This document shows positions 24,004 through 34,465 of a DNA stretch of 64,000 bases, one piece after another. Every line of letters begins with the position of its first letter. Positions within the stretch are counted from its first letter, which is position 1. Source of the stretch: Irpex lacteus (Eukaryota; Basidiomycota; Agaricomycetes; Polyporales; Irpicaceae); the NCBI GenBank assembly GCA_001986395.2, contig MQVO02000042.1, positions 124,001-188,000 on the forward strand, read 5' to 3'. Below the pieces are notes generated by a model. It saw only the letters and a list, made by a program, of their open reading frames with translations. It was not told the DNA's origin and made no database searches. The translations under genes were made by a program, and so were the position numbers.

Positions 24004-27000
24004 TTATTTCATCTCGCTTTCGGAAAAATTCACTGTGACGTACCCTTGGATAGTGTGCAAGTTTCCTGCCACAATATCATCCGCGCGCTGCGAGCTGTCT
24101 TCGCCCACGGCATCGTCATGAAGCGAGGGTGTTGTGTGGTTCGACATTGTGTCAGCTTGTGTACAATGTGCGGTGATCTGCAAGTCATCTCGTGCCTCGG
24201 CTGGGATCTGCGGAAGATACATGAATGAGTTATATGGTGTGTCCAAGACCAATCTGTCACACACAGTCTCATCACGAGCACCTGTAGCCAAACTTGCTGG
24301 TGCGGTAAGCTGCTCAGCAATGCTTGGAGTCGCTTCGCCCTCCCCAGAGGCTTGATGTGCTGCTGTGCCTGCAAGGTCCTCTACCTCTTCAGGCAGTTCC
24401 ATGGGTGTTCCTTCTGGTTGGAGCTATAGAGGGTATGTAGTGAGTAGTTTCTCTGGTAGACGTGGCTGCAAACCTGACTTACCTCCTTAGGATCATCTCG
24501 GCCATCAATGCTCTCACTCTGTATGGGGCCATTGTGTTCTGAATCTTGGCTTGTCTCATGCCTATATCAAATCAAATCAAATCAATCCAATTCAAATTTT
24601 CACCGCTCTCAGAGACCTGTACTCACATTGCATATGGTGTTTGTCCAGGCAGGATATTGCCATCTGATCCAGGACTGGTCAGGGAATATTGCTCAGCTGC
24701 TTTAGTAGCTCTGAATGCAGCTTCTGAGAGAGGTCCAAACACCGAAGGTGATGCTTCCTGTGACACAGTATACATAGTGAGTGAGAAGAGTTCATAAGAC
24801 AGATGACAAACGTGAAACTCACAGAGATGTCTGTAAGCAGCTCTTGCTGTAATCCTTCAGAGACACCAAGTTCATCTGCACCAACTCCAGGGTTATTTGT
24901 GGTGGGATCTTGGGTGTCTTGGGGCGTTACACTTGTCCTGATGTCTTGAACTCCATCACCATTATCATCCTCAGTTCCAGGTGGATACAGATTTCCTGGA
25001 TATCTCAGGTATGCCTGAGCCATGTTCCATCCTTTCTCCAGAATAGCATATTGCTCATGACCTGACATGTGTGCAATCCGCAGCAGCTGAGGATGTTGGC
25101 TGGGGATCTGTGACAAATCCTCTCCCTCTGCATACCAAAGCATGAGGTAGAAAAAGTCTGGAAGAGGCAAGGCTCCCTGTGAGGAGTCTTCTGCTGGATC
25201 AGGGATTTCTTGCCAGCCAGATCTTGCAAGTTGTCGTAATGCTGCAAGTTCACCTGGTGACAGATCTTGAAATGAATACAGCCACCGTAGTCTATAAGCA
25301 AGCCAGATAAAGGTGCGTTTCCATTGTGCTGCTTCAACAGAAGACCATCTTGGCCAGTTGTCCCGCTCAGCATTGATCTTGCCATACATCACTCTCACAG
25401 AGAGTAGCGAGAGTTTCAGGATCTCCATGATCTTCGGTTTCAGAAAGTCGATGCTGTTATAGTCCACAATGCTGTGGATAACATTTGACAATTGATGAAT
25501 ATCTGAAGGTTAGCACTGAGTATTAGAAGAATTGAAGTTAGGATGAGTTTTACTAAACATGCTTACCATTTTCACTTGTGTACACAGCATCAAATATTTC
25601 ACAAATGATAGCATGATTAAATATGAGACACTGCTCCACTAGTGTCTTCTGCACTAGTATGTCCCCTTTACTGATTTGCAAAGCCCACTGAAATGTAAGC
25701 TGCAGTGGTGCATACTCTCCCATTTTTTGAAGTCCAGCAGACATAAAGCCAGAAGTGTAGTATAGAGCTACAGCAAAGTTGAGCCGCTCTAAGTACCATT
25801 TTTTGGTTACATGAGCTTGTTGGCCAATGCTATCCAGCTGGTCTGCGTTGAGACATAGTGGTAGACAGGGTGCAGCTGGATTTTGGATGCATATAAAAGT
25901 GCAGAATGCCCACCAAGCTATGGTGTTCCAATTCTTAGGAAAATGTTTGCTACTAGTGTTTGACTCAGCAACTTTGGGTATGACATGAGATGTGAATATC
26001 TCATTGATGACCTCTTGTACCATGGATGAAAGTGTTCCATACACATCAGAGATGTGCTTTGGACTGATTTCACTATCCACTACAGGTACGCGGTTGCCAA
26101 TTATTTGCACAGCAAACTCCACAAGCTGAACCCAGTTGGCATTGCTTTGCTCCAGAGCACTTTTGATAGTGGTCCCAAGAAGGCGATCATCTGCCTGTGA
26201 TGCATCTGCAGAGACCAGAATCTCCAGATCATATTGTGTGTTGTTGATCATGCCTGCCTCCTCTGTTGGCTTTGACAACTCATAATCTTGAAGGTATTCC
26301 TGAACTGTGCCTAGAAGTCCCCAAATATAGTCCATGAAATCTAAGGTAGCACATTTCTCCTCCAGCCAAGACAAAGCAAAGAGTATTGGTAGAAGCATGC
26401 AGAAAACACTCATAAATACACCGAAGCAGATGTACTTCATGAACACAGTCACAAATACAGGATATATGTGACAGCGAAGGGTGTAAGTGTAGCCTTGCAA
26501 TGCAGGAGTATTATATGGGCAGCGAGCTGTGAAGGAGGGAGATACAGTAACCACTGTAAAGAGGAATAGCCATGCACACACAAGTGGAAGAGTTGTGTGG
26601 CCAATGGTGGGATGCACATCGAGAGTGAAGATGCATAGGCCAGCAAAGAACAAGGCTAGTGAGACCTGGAGCAGGAGAGGAAGAGTGGATGCAATGCCAA
26701 AAACCTTCCATGCCTCCAGACCTGCATGGCGGAAGTGGCGAATGCGCAGTTGCCCTTGTGGTGAGGCAGTGGCAAACTTGAGGTATGACCTGAGCCACTG
26801 TTTGACTAGAATGGCAAAGGATGCAGTGGCCAAACTGATGACAAGGCTGGCAAACCATAGAACATTGATGCGGATGGCAGCAGAGGAAGGTTGAAATGGG
26901 GAAGAGGAAAGGAAGGGGGAGGACTGCATAGCAGACATGGAGGTTGATGTTTGATTGGCGATAACACGGAGGACCTGGAGTGACTCGCCAGGAGTATCTT

Positions 27001-28782
27001 CTTGGAGGAGTGGGTAAGAGACAATGACAAAGGCTGTGAGAACAGCAGAGTAGAGACCAGTCTGGAAGAAGTGGTGTGTGATATGCAGTGTCGGTGAACA
27101 ACATCAGAATACCAGTCAAGAATCAGACAACTCACAAAGGTCAACAGTGAATCAATATCTTCCTTGTAACCACCAATTTCTTCCCGATCATAGTTGGTCA
27201 TAGCCTTCTCAATTGCAGCCCAACCAGTAGGCTCACCCATTGCAGTGGTCAGTGCAGCAACAAGAGCCGGGTCAGGCTTCACCTCAGGAGTACCTTGAGC
27301 CCATGAAGGATTCTGGACATCCCTGTGAGCCTGACCCTGTCCGTTGTGTACAGCTTGAGGAGGGCTGTCTTCAATCTGGCCAACATCAGTCGGCAGTGCA
27401 GAAGCGGAAGTGCTTTGAGCTCCTACACCACGGGGTTGCTCTTGCAAAGGGGCCAAAGAGACTACCCCCACCTTGGAGAGGAGAGCAGCAGCTTCTGCAA
27501 GCGATGCAGCAACATTTGTGAGTGACGCAGCAGCCTCTTGAAGGCGGCAGGCAGCAGCGCCCACTTCATGCATCAAACCAGCATCAATCTGACTTGACGG
27601 CTCAACGGCAATAGATGAGCGGGCATTGACACAATGCTCATCACTCGAGCGATCACGAGAAAGGGATGGTATGGGTGGTGAGGTGTCTGAACTTGCGGTA
27701 GCTTCCGCGGCGACGTGCATGGACTGGCCGATGCCCGCAAGAGCCTCAAGCGAGGCACGGCGAGACACACTCGATGGAGGGCCGGAAACCTCGGCATGCT
27801 CATAGGATGCATTATCCGGCTCCTCGATCTGCGCGACACGACCGGACGGTCCGGACCTGCCTGTGGAAGGGGCTGCGTCGTCTGTAGCTAGTACGTAATA
27901 TACACCGGCGAGGTGAGTAGAGGGACCAAGGTCGGTCGGCCACGTTCCGGAAGGCACAGCTTGATTGTGCGAGGTATCTGTAAAAGAATCCAAAGGGGAA
28001 GAGAGGGGGCTCGCATCAGTCGCGGCTGACGCACGACGTTGTTGAACGGCGCCAGCAGCCGAGCGAAGGCCGATGGAGGACTCGATGGAAGGCACAGCTT
28101 GAATGTGCGGGGGTCCAACAAGGGAATCGGCGAGAAATGAAGAGGCAGACACATCGTCCACGACTTGAACGGACGCGCGACGTGGAACACTTTGGATGAA
28201 TGAGCCTCGACGTGCAGTACCCGGTGTAGAGCCGAAGGACGCAGCTTGATTGCGCACGAGCTCCTCAGGCACACCCGCATCATTCGCGAACGAGTCGCGA
28301 AGCGAGCCACCATCATTGGACGTAGACTTGGAGCGAAGACTCGAGTTTGAGGGCACATCTTGATTGTGCAGGAGCTCGGCAAAGCCGTTACGATCCACGG
28401 TGGCGAAGAGCTTGTTCGCGTCGTCCGTAAGCGACACCTGACGCTGTCCACCAGGGACAGTGGGCGAGGAAACGTCCGAGGCAGTGTTCCTGACGTTCTG
28501 AGAGGCCGTAGCTTGAGTATGCGCAGCCTCCACGGAGGCGTCGAACGGTGAGGACGACCGTACGCGGTCATCTGTGAGCGAAGCACGGCGCTGTCCACCA
28601 GGGACAGCGCCTGACGACACATCCTCATCCGAGACGGGGGGCTCAGGCTCGACGGAGGGAGCGACAGGGGAAGACGACCTGGTTGCGTGGTCGTCGTCTG
28701 CGAAGTGCACGTGGCGCGTGTGGCGCGTACCGCCAGGCTCGTGAGCCATACTTGCAGGCGACTCGGGCTTGGGAGGATCCAT
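24004..28782 (-). CDS. DUF6535 multi-pass membrane protein, copy 3 (intact)
   Basis: The seven exons are 28782-27136, 27061-25567, 25502-24823, 24757-24627, 24561-24483, 24423-24265 and 24207-24004, totalling 4395 nt or 1464 residues, in frame throughout. The ATG of MDPPKPESP is shared with copy 2. The first 430 residues or so are Ser/Ala/Pro-rich with five or six degenerate repeats, each pairing an RRASL/RRASV-type motif with an NQAVPS- or IQAVPS-type motif. Alanine-rich heptads follow (two LxEAAxxL-like stretches, a possible coiled coil). The DUF6535 core comes next: GWAAIEKA, KEDIDSLLTF, VLWFASLVISLATASF and several further hydrophobic helices. The C-terminal tail is acidic. RRxS is the textbook site of basophilic kinases such as PKA; whether it is used here is inference. 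The last intron has a weak gtgtgt donor and can be read through in frame. Function unknown. Confidence 0.88.
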
Positions 28783-29570
28783 CTTGGTTCTGGTAGCGTT
28801 CTGTAGAAGTAGAAGTTCTGTGAGTGAAAATTCAGCGATTCGAGATGTATAGTACGATGTTGAAGACGAGAGTTGGGAGGAAGGAAGAGAGAAGAGAGAG
28901 GGAGGAAGAACGCACTGGGAGTCAGCCCTCGCCTCTACCGCATGTCCACCGCGTGTCGAGCAAGCCTCTGCACTCCCATTGCCCAGATCGATGCACAGCG
29001 TCCAAAGCCATGTTCCCGAGAGTCGGTGATGCCCATTTCCAGGAGCGCAGTCAGCGTCGTTCATGGCGTCAGATAGGCTTGGAGGTGGCGCATACAGCGA
29101 CTCTGGGACTGCTAAGGAAGTGTATGTCTGTAGTTGAATACCCGAAAGATTGAAGATGTCTTAGACATACCGTAACTACCCATCGCGAGCTTTGCAATGT
29201 GTATGAATAGACAAGTTGAGTCGAATCCGCGAGAGTTGCATCATGAACGTTTGTGGTTCAAGTCCAAGATTTAAGCGCCTTGAGCTAGTGTCAACACGAT
29301 CGGCCTACAAACGCATACACCTACTGCATGATGTTCAGACCTATTGCTTGCGGGATATCACAGCTTTGATACACAGGATATTTTGGTCAACAAGTGACAC
29401 GGTATAATTACAACTCGAAAGCGATTTCATCTACTACACAACGACAACAGATACAACACAAAACACATCCATATTGCGTTCGTTCGCGGCCACCGACCCT
29501 ACCCCTCCCCTCTCGACGCAGGGCCATACAATCGACGAGCCAACAAAGACACCAATAGTTCAGAGGGTGA
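28783..29570. other. Intergenic region between DUF6535 copy 3 and dehydrogenase
   Basis: This region holds the 5' UTR and promoter of the DUF6535 gene, with an acceptor-like ttctacag about 20 bp before the ATG that suggests a UTR intron, and the 3' flank of the dehydrogenase. Segments 29,033-29,125 and 29,170-29,245 are nearly identical to the same places in unit 2. No gene is seen. Confidence 0.45.
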
Positions 29571-31024
29571 TCAAGGCCGAATAGCGATCTTGAGCGCCGT
29601 ACGACTGTTCATCTTATCGAGCGCGGCCTGGTAATCCTCAAGCTTGAAGACGTCCGTCACCATGCCTTTCACTTTGACCTTGCCGCCGTCGAGGTAGGCT
29701 ACGGCGCGGGGGAAGCAGAATGCTTGCGAGAACGAGCCGAGGATCTGTGAAACGACACAAACAAACACCGTCAGCTACCGTACGAAGATGATCAAGGAAG
29801 GGTTGGGACGTACCGTGATCTCGTCACCGAAGATCTTACTCGGTGGCCAGTGGACCTGCGCCTTGTTCTCATACACACCATAGATCATAATCGTACCTCC
29901 CCGTCGCACATAGTTGATACTATCCTGCGCGATCTTCTCCACACCCGTCGCCTCAACAACCACGTCAAACCCATAGGGATTGTCCTTCTTCAGCTTCTCC
30001 CATTGCGGTCCCGGGTTCTGTCGGTCGAGCTCGACGTATTCGTCGCCTGCCTCTAGTTGCTTGGCGATGTCCATCTTGATGCCCTTGGGGGCGGCGATGA
30101 CGACACGGTGTGCGCCGTTGAGTTTGAGGAGTTGGGCGAGGATCAGACCTGTTGGGCCTGCGCCGAGGAGGAGGACGTCGAGACCGACTTGGGGGTTGAG
30201 TTTATCGAGGCCATGGATGGCACATGCGGCGGGTTCGAGGAGAGTCGATTCTTCATCGGTAAGGTTGTGGATCTTGTAGCACTTCTTCTGCGGACTAGCG
30301 GAAGGAAAGAAGATCAAGGTCAGGGAACGTTCAGCTATGAACGGGATCTTCGAAGGATCCTCGATCGTGTACGTACTATGCGATGTATTCGGCGAAGCCT
30401 CCGTCGTGTGTTACGCCTCGTGCGCCGAAGTTCTCGCACAGGACTGCATCTCCACGTCGGCAGTAGAAGCAATCGTCGCACTGTCAGTTAAACGTCGGAC
30501 GTGAGTATATGCGCCTCAGAACGAGCAAGGGCCCCGAGAGAGAACTCACGATTACGCTCACGTCTGCGACTACGCGATCACCCACTTCAAAGCCTTTCAC
30601 GTTCTTTCCCATTTCCACGACCTTGCCGATAGCTTCGTGTCCCGGAATCAGCTACGGGATCGTCGCAAGGCCAGAGAAAGCTTGTTAGCATCCAGGAGAA
30701 GATGATGGTATGCTACCGGGGAAACGGCGACTCACAGGAAATTTTGCAATAAATTCTCCGTCGTGGATGTGCCCATCTGTGCCGCATACACCGCACACAG
30801 AGACTAAATGAGATTGTCAGTGAGATCATCAGGGTGATAACGCGAACGACTATCGTACCTTTGAGCAGAATGTCGTCGTCGCCGACCTTTGGGATTGGTA
30901 CCTCCCTGATGTCGAACTTCTTGGGCTGGTCGGGGATAAAGATCAGTCTACATTATGCATGTCGCGATTGCCAACAGAAACGTACTTCGCTGTACCAGAG
31001 AGCCTTCATCGTTCCTTCAGGCAT
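29571..31024 (-). CDS. Zinc-dependent medium-chain alcohol/polyol dehydrogenase, unit 3 (intact)
   Basis: This multi-exon gene starts at [13 protein letters not shown] and ends in ALKIAIRP, about 355 residues, the usual size for medium-chain dehydrogenases. The GroES-like half carries the catalytic-zinc motif [15 protein letters not shown] and PGHEAIGKV. The structural-zinc loop has all four cysteines ([15 protein letters not shown]). The Rossmann half has [14 protein letters not shown] and VVVEATG. The family oxidises alcohols or polyols with NAD(P)+. The closest pattern I recall is the fungal sorbitol/D-arabinitol dehydrogenase group, but the substrate cannot be fixed from sequence. Introns are 50-70 nt. 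It follows the DUF6535 gene on the same strand, 788 bp from that gene's ATG, with its own TATA box. Confidence 0.88.
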
Positions 31025-31130
31025 GTTTGTAGTTGTAGTCGGCGAGCACGAGAGAGGGCGGGTGCGTCGGTCGTAGTGGTCGTCGAGGAAGAAGGGGAAA
31101 GTAGAGAACACAGAACGCTCCGAGAGGGAC

Positions 31131-31137
31131 TTATATA
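31131..31137 (-). promoter_or_regulatory. TATA box of dehydrogenase
   Basis: tatataa lies on the minus strand 107 bp upstream of the dehydrogenase ATG, with the same spacing as in unit 2. Confidence 0.6.
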
Positions 31138-31210
31138 TGCGATATGGAAAGAGAAGAGTGGACGGACCGAGCGTGAAAAAATCGGACGCGTCGACCGTGT
31201 AACAGCACCC

Positions 31211-31714
31211 CTGACATCATACTCTGTCAGATCAACCAGCATCTCATCTGCGCCGAGTGGCCGGCCCGCTGATAAGAAACGCTACTAAACCGGTAAACAA
31301 GTTCCATTTATTCGAGCTTGTCGTCGGGGTAAGAAATCAGCCAGAAATCAGGAAGACTGGCTGCAACGTCACTCGTGTCTTCGAGGTTTCTATGCGAGCT
31401 CCACACCATGATCGACAAGCTCAGCTCCACTCTGCTCGCTCTCAGGTACGTACAGTAACTCCGTTCGCCGCACCCCAATCAACACAAACCATCGATCGTC
31501 CATGGCCAAGCGTCGCGGACAGCCGGGCCTCTCAACTCACGAGACAATGCCGGGCCACGAGGAAATTACGTCACGAGACACTGGTATAAGCTGTAAGATC
31601 CAGTAAGAAAATTAGCAATGTGCGTATAAACAACCCCGGAACCCCCATTATAAGCCAGCAGATGTTATCTAATCCTGAACCTGCGAACGTCTACTCTGCC
31701 TGGGAGGCAGAATG
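31211..31714. other. Gap between array edge and acid phosphatase
   Basis: This is single-copy sequence to the right of the array junction. An ATG at about 31,411 opens a short frame (MIDKLSSTLLAL) that meets a gtacgtac donor-like site, but no convincing second exon was found. I see no supported gene. Confidence 0.35.
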
Positions 31715-34098
31715 TTATCGTCCTTCTACTGAACACTCGGCATCCCAGTCTACAGGTGTCAGTTCCTTCACGCGGTCTCGGAAGGCGGATAGCGTGCAGA
31801 ATTCTGGGTGTCCTGGAAGATGTTTGCCAGCTTCTGCGCATAGTGGTAGTTGTAGACTCTTGTTCTGGTATCGCATGCGTACGTCTGTGAATGTTATTTG
31901 ATGTTGTTAGTGAGTAGCAGCCACGTTAAAGACATATCACACTTACAAAACTCGTCTGAACCGGATCTCTGGAACTTGGAGAGTATACTCTGCCAGTAGT
32001 ATCCCTGATTGCGGAGGACGGCGTCCTTCCTTCTGAACAGCTCGAACGAGATGTATGCCGTGAACGCAGGCCACCTATTCAACATAGCATCGTCAGTAAC
32101 GAAGCGTTTTACGAACAAAAGACCTCAAGATAAACCCGTACTTCTCATCGAACACATCCAACGACGCGCAAATACCCGCAAGCGTCGTATCATGCGTGCT
32201 ATGCACAAGGATCTTCATCGGGTCGTCGGAGCCCTTGTTAGCCTTGACTTGCATCTTCGTCGACACGTCGTCCAAGAGACGGCCCATGCCCAGTCGTCTA
32301 ACTTCTTCGCTGTCGTCTGTATTGACCAATGAATATACGATGAATAAGGATGGTTAGAGAATGGGATGTAGTGAGTTATGAAGATCTCACACCCTCCGAA
32401 CCATTCGTGCACGACAGCTTTCTCCTACAGAAGTACCAGTGTAAGAAAGCCTGGGCGAGATGGAGGGAAAAGAGGTGAATACTCACTATTACGTCCATAA
32501 CCCCCTTCTCATGAAACTCCTTCGGAACCGACACATTATTCGCCATCGCCGACCTCACCTACACACCCATACATCAGCTTGCTCCCTCAAACCCACTTCC
32601 CACTCTCAAACGCACCGTATCGAAAATCCCACTCGCCCTCGGCCGGCCATCCAACCTAACAGGGTTATTCCCAATATACCTCCCGATCCTCTCGTCGAGA
32701 GGCTCGAGCGCGTGGTTCCATGCTGCTGCGGCTGCCTTTGCGAATCCGATTTCGAGGATCTCGAGGCGTTTGCATGCGCCGGTGTTGCCGAATAGGTTTT
32801 CGTCGCGACCATTTCTGTATTATAAATGAGTCAGCACGAGGGGGCAGGCAAAGGCAGGACTGGGAGATGCATACCGAATGCGCAATTGTGGCACATAGCC
32901 GTCTATACATTTGCCAGCGGGGTATAACCCGTGTACGATCTGGTGTAGCGACTCGAACGTACGCGGGACGTTCGTCGAGCGGAAGTAAACTTCTGCGTCT
33001 GACTGTACGGCGTCGGGCAGGAAACCAAGTCTATCAGAACGTACGCAGTATATGAGGTCAGTGAACAGTGGACAATTGATAAGGCAGACGGGAGTAATGG
33101 AGAAGGGGGAGGGCAGGACGTACTTGTCGACGTAGAGCCTCCGCAAGGCCAATCCGAAGTTATAGGTATGCTATATCCAGGATGACACCAAGCATGGAAT
33201 GAGGTCAGGATTAGACGTCACGCGTTAAGGTTGAGATTGAGATTGAGTTGCAACCTGCAGATTGTTCGGTTCAGAAAGAATGGCAGTGGACTTACCTGTC
33301 TCCCGATATCCGTCAACTCGCCCAACAAGCTACACCCATCACCTACATAGTCAGCATCCATCTTCTCATCCACATCCCGGCCACAAATAGCCCAAGACGA
33401 AGTAGCCTAAGCGTTGAAGTCGTACTCACCACTCGCCTCTACAACACTCCCATCCGCGCGTTCTACCACTCTGCGCACGGGCAACTCCTCGCTTGGCAAT
33501 GAAGCTTCGGAATCGAGGAGTTGGTGGATGTCGCTGGTGACGGAGGCGCGGAAGCGGCGTGCGGTTTTGCACATGTTCCAGCGGGAGGGGATGGATGCTG
33601 GGGGGTCTTCCATTCGGACGCGTACGGGGGTGCGTTCGCCTGGTCATAGAAGGTGAGTTCACAGCCCAGTGAATGGGTGGTGTAAATGGCCGTAGGAAAG
33701 GTAGGAAGTGTACGGTAGGACGCGTTTGGGGAGACGTGAAGTGTACGGCGAGTTACAAGGATGTGCGTTAAGACACGAGGGCACAGCGTAAGGCAAGCTG
33801 AAGGATATTTATTCGCACTCACCATGTCGAACGTACAGGTGCACCTGCTCGAGCTCCAACCCCTCCGGCGCAACAGGGTAGTTCTCCACATCGAACGGCA
33901 GCGTCCCGGCCCTAACGACTTCTCATGTACGTTACTTGACATGCCACCCTGAAATTCCAGCAACGAGCTATCTGAGTATGGTGGTGAGATGGTTCTCGTG
34001 GTAGTTGTGCTAGCTGCGAGACACAAGATGAGAACGACGGTTGCGAGAGGGAGGAAGAGGTAAGAGGTGGGAGGGAGCACGCGAGGTCCGGTCGGCAT
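31715..34098 (-). CDS. Histidine acid phosphatase (histidine phosphatase superfamily, branch 2)
   Basis: This gene of about ten exons encodes roughly 500 residues. The N-terminus (MPTGPRVLPP, then a 20-residue hydrophobic run) is a signal peptide or membrane anchor. Just before an intron comes LYVRHG, continued as ERTPV in the next exon: the catalytic RHG with its nucleophilic His. Further along are CSLLGELTDIGRQ, YFRSTNVPRTFESLHQI and the C-terminal HDTTLAG, which supplies the proton donor. The order and spacing match secreted or vacuolar acid phosphatases that hydrolyse phosphomonoesters. Two small exons and a short (about 36 nt) first intron are needed to join the anchor to the catalytic part, so the extreme N-terminus is less sure. 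The frame ends VEGR-stop. Confidence 0.85.
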
Positions 34099-34465
34099 TA
34101 ATGATCTCGGGTTGGTTGTTGCCCAAAGCGACGAGGAGGTAAGTGTGAGGCGTAGGTAGCCGGGTTCGATACCGCGTAACTTGAAGGTGCGATAGGAAGG
34201 TTAGGCTAGGTCGTTAGAAGATACAGTAGGATGTGGTACGAGTCAATATCCACTCCGCCAGATTCAAAACCATCGGTATCTGTAACGTTTGTTACACCAG
34301 GCACACTACTGGCCGCGGTGGCCATGGAGAGCGCCGGCGATATTTCATGACATAAGTACGTGCATATGATTCAGTTACTCTCGTGTAGACAAGTAGTAAA
34401 GCAGGAATATGAACTAAGTACTTCAGATCTCGAACAGATTTTTAAAGTCGTCAACACATCGTTTA
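34099..34465. other. Gap between acid phosphatase promoter and DUF6535 copy 4
   Basis: These 367 bp hold the upstream region of the acid phosphatase and the 3' flank of the next gene. No TATA box, ORF or repeat stands out. Confidence 0.3.

Larger units (their letters stand above)
23048..31210. repeat. Tandem array unit 3 (about 8.2 kb, truncated at right)
   Basis: This is the third copy: leader block, intact DUF6535 gene and intact dehydrogenase. Similarity to unit 2 ends just upstream of the dehydrogenase TATA box, at about 31,205 here against about 18,930 in unit 2. The long decayed block of units 1 and 2 is absent, and single-copy sequence follows. The junction marks the right edge of the array. 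Confidence 0.75.

Noticed and set aside
26806..29064. A 752-codon open frame starting upstream of MDPPKPESP in DUF6535 copy 3
   Set aside because: The part before 28,782 is not shared in frame with copy 2 and covers the promoter/5' UTR with its acceptor-like tract; the part after 27,136 reads into an intron.
30057..30491. Long plus-strand frame opposite the unit 3 dehydrogenase
   Set aside because: It is the antisense shadow of a clearly coding minus-strand Rossmann domain.
1..31210. Possibility that the repeated segment is a transposon
   Set aside because: No terminal inverted repeats, long terminal repeats, reverse transcriptase, integrase, transposase or target-site duplications were seen at the unit edges; the units contain ordinary spliced genes.
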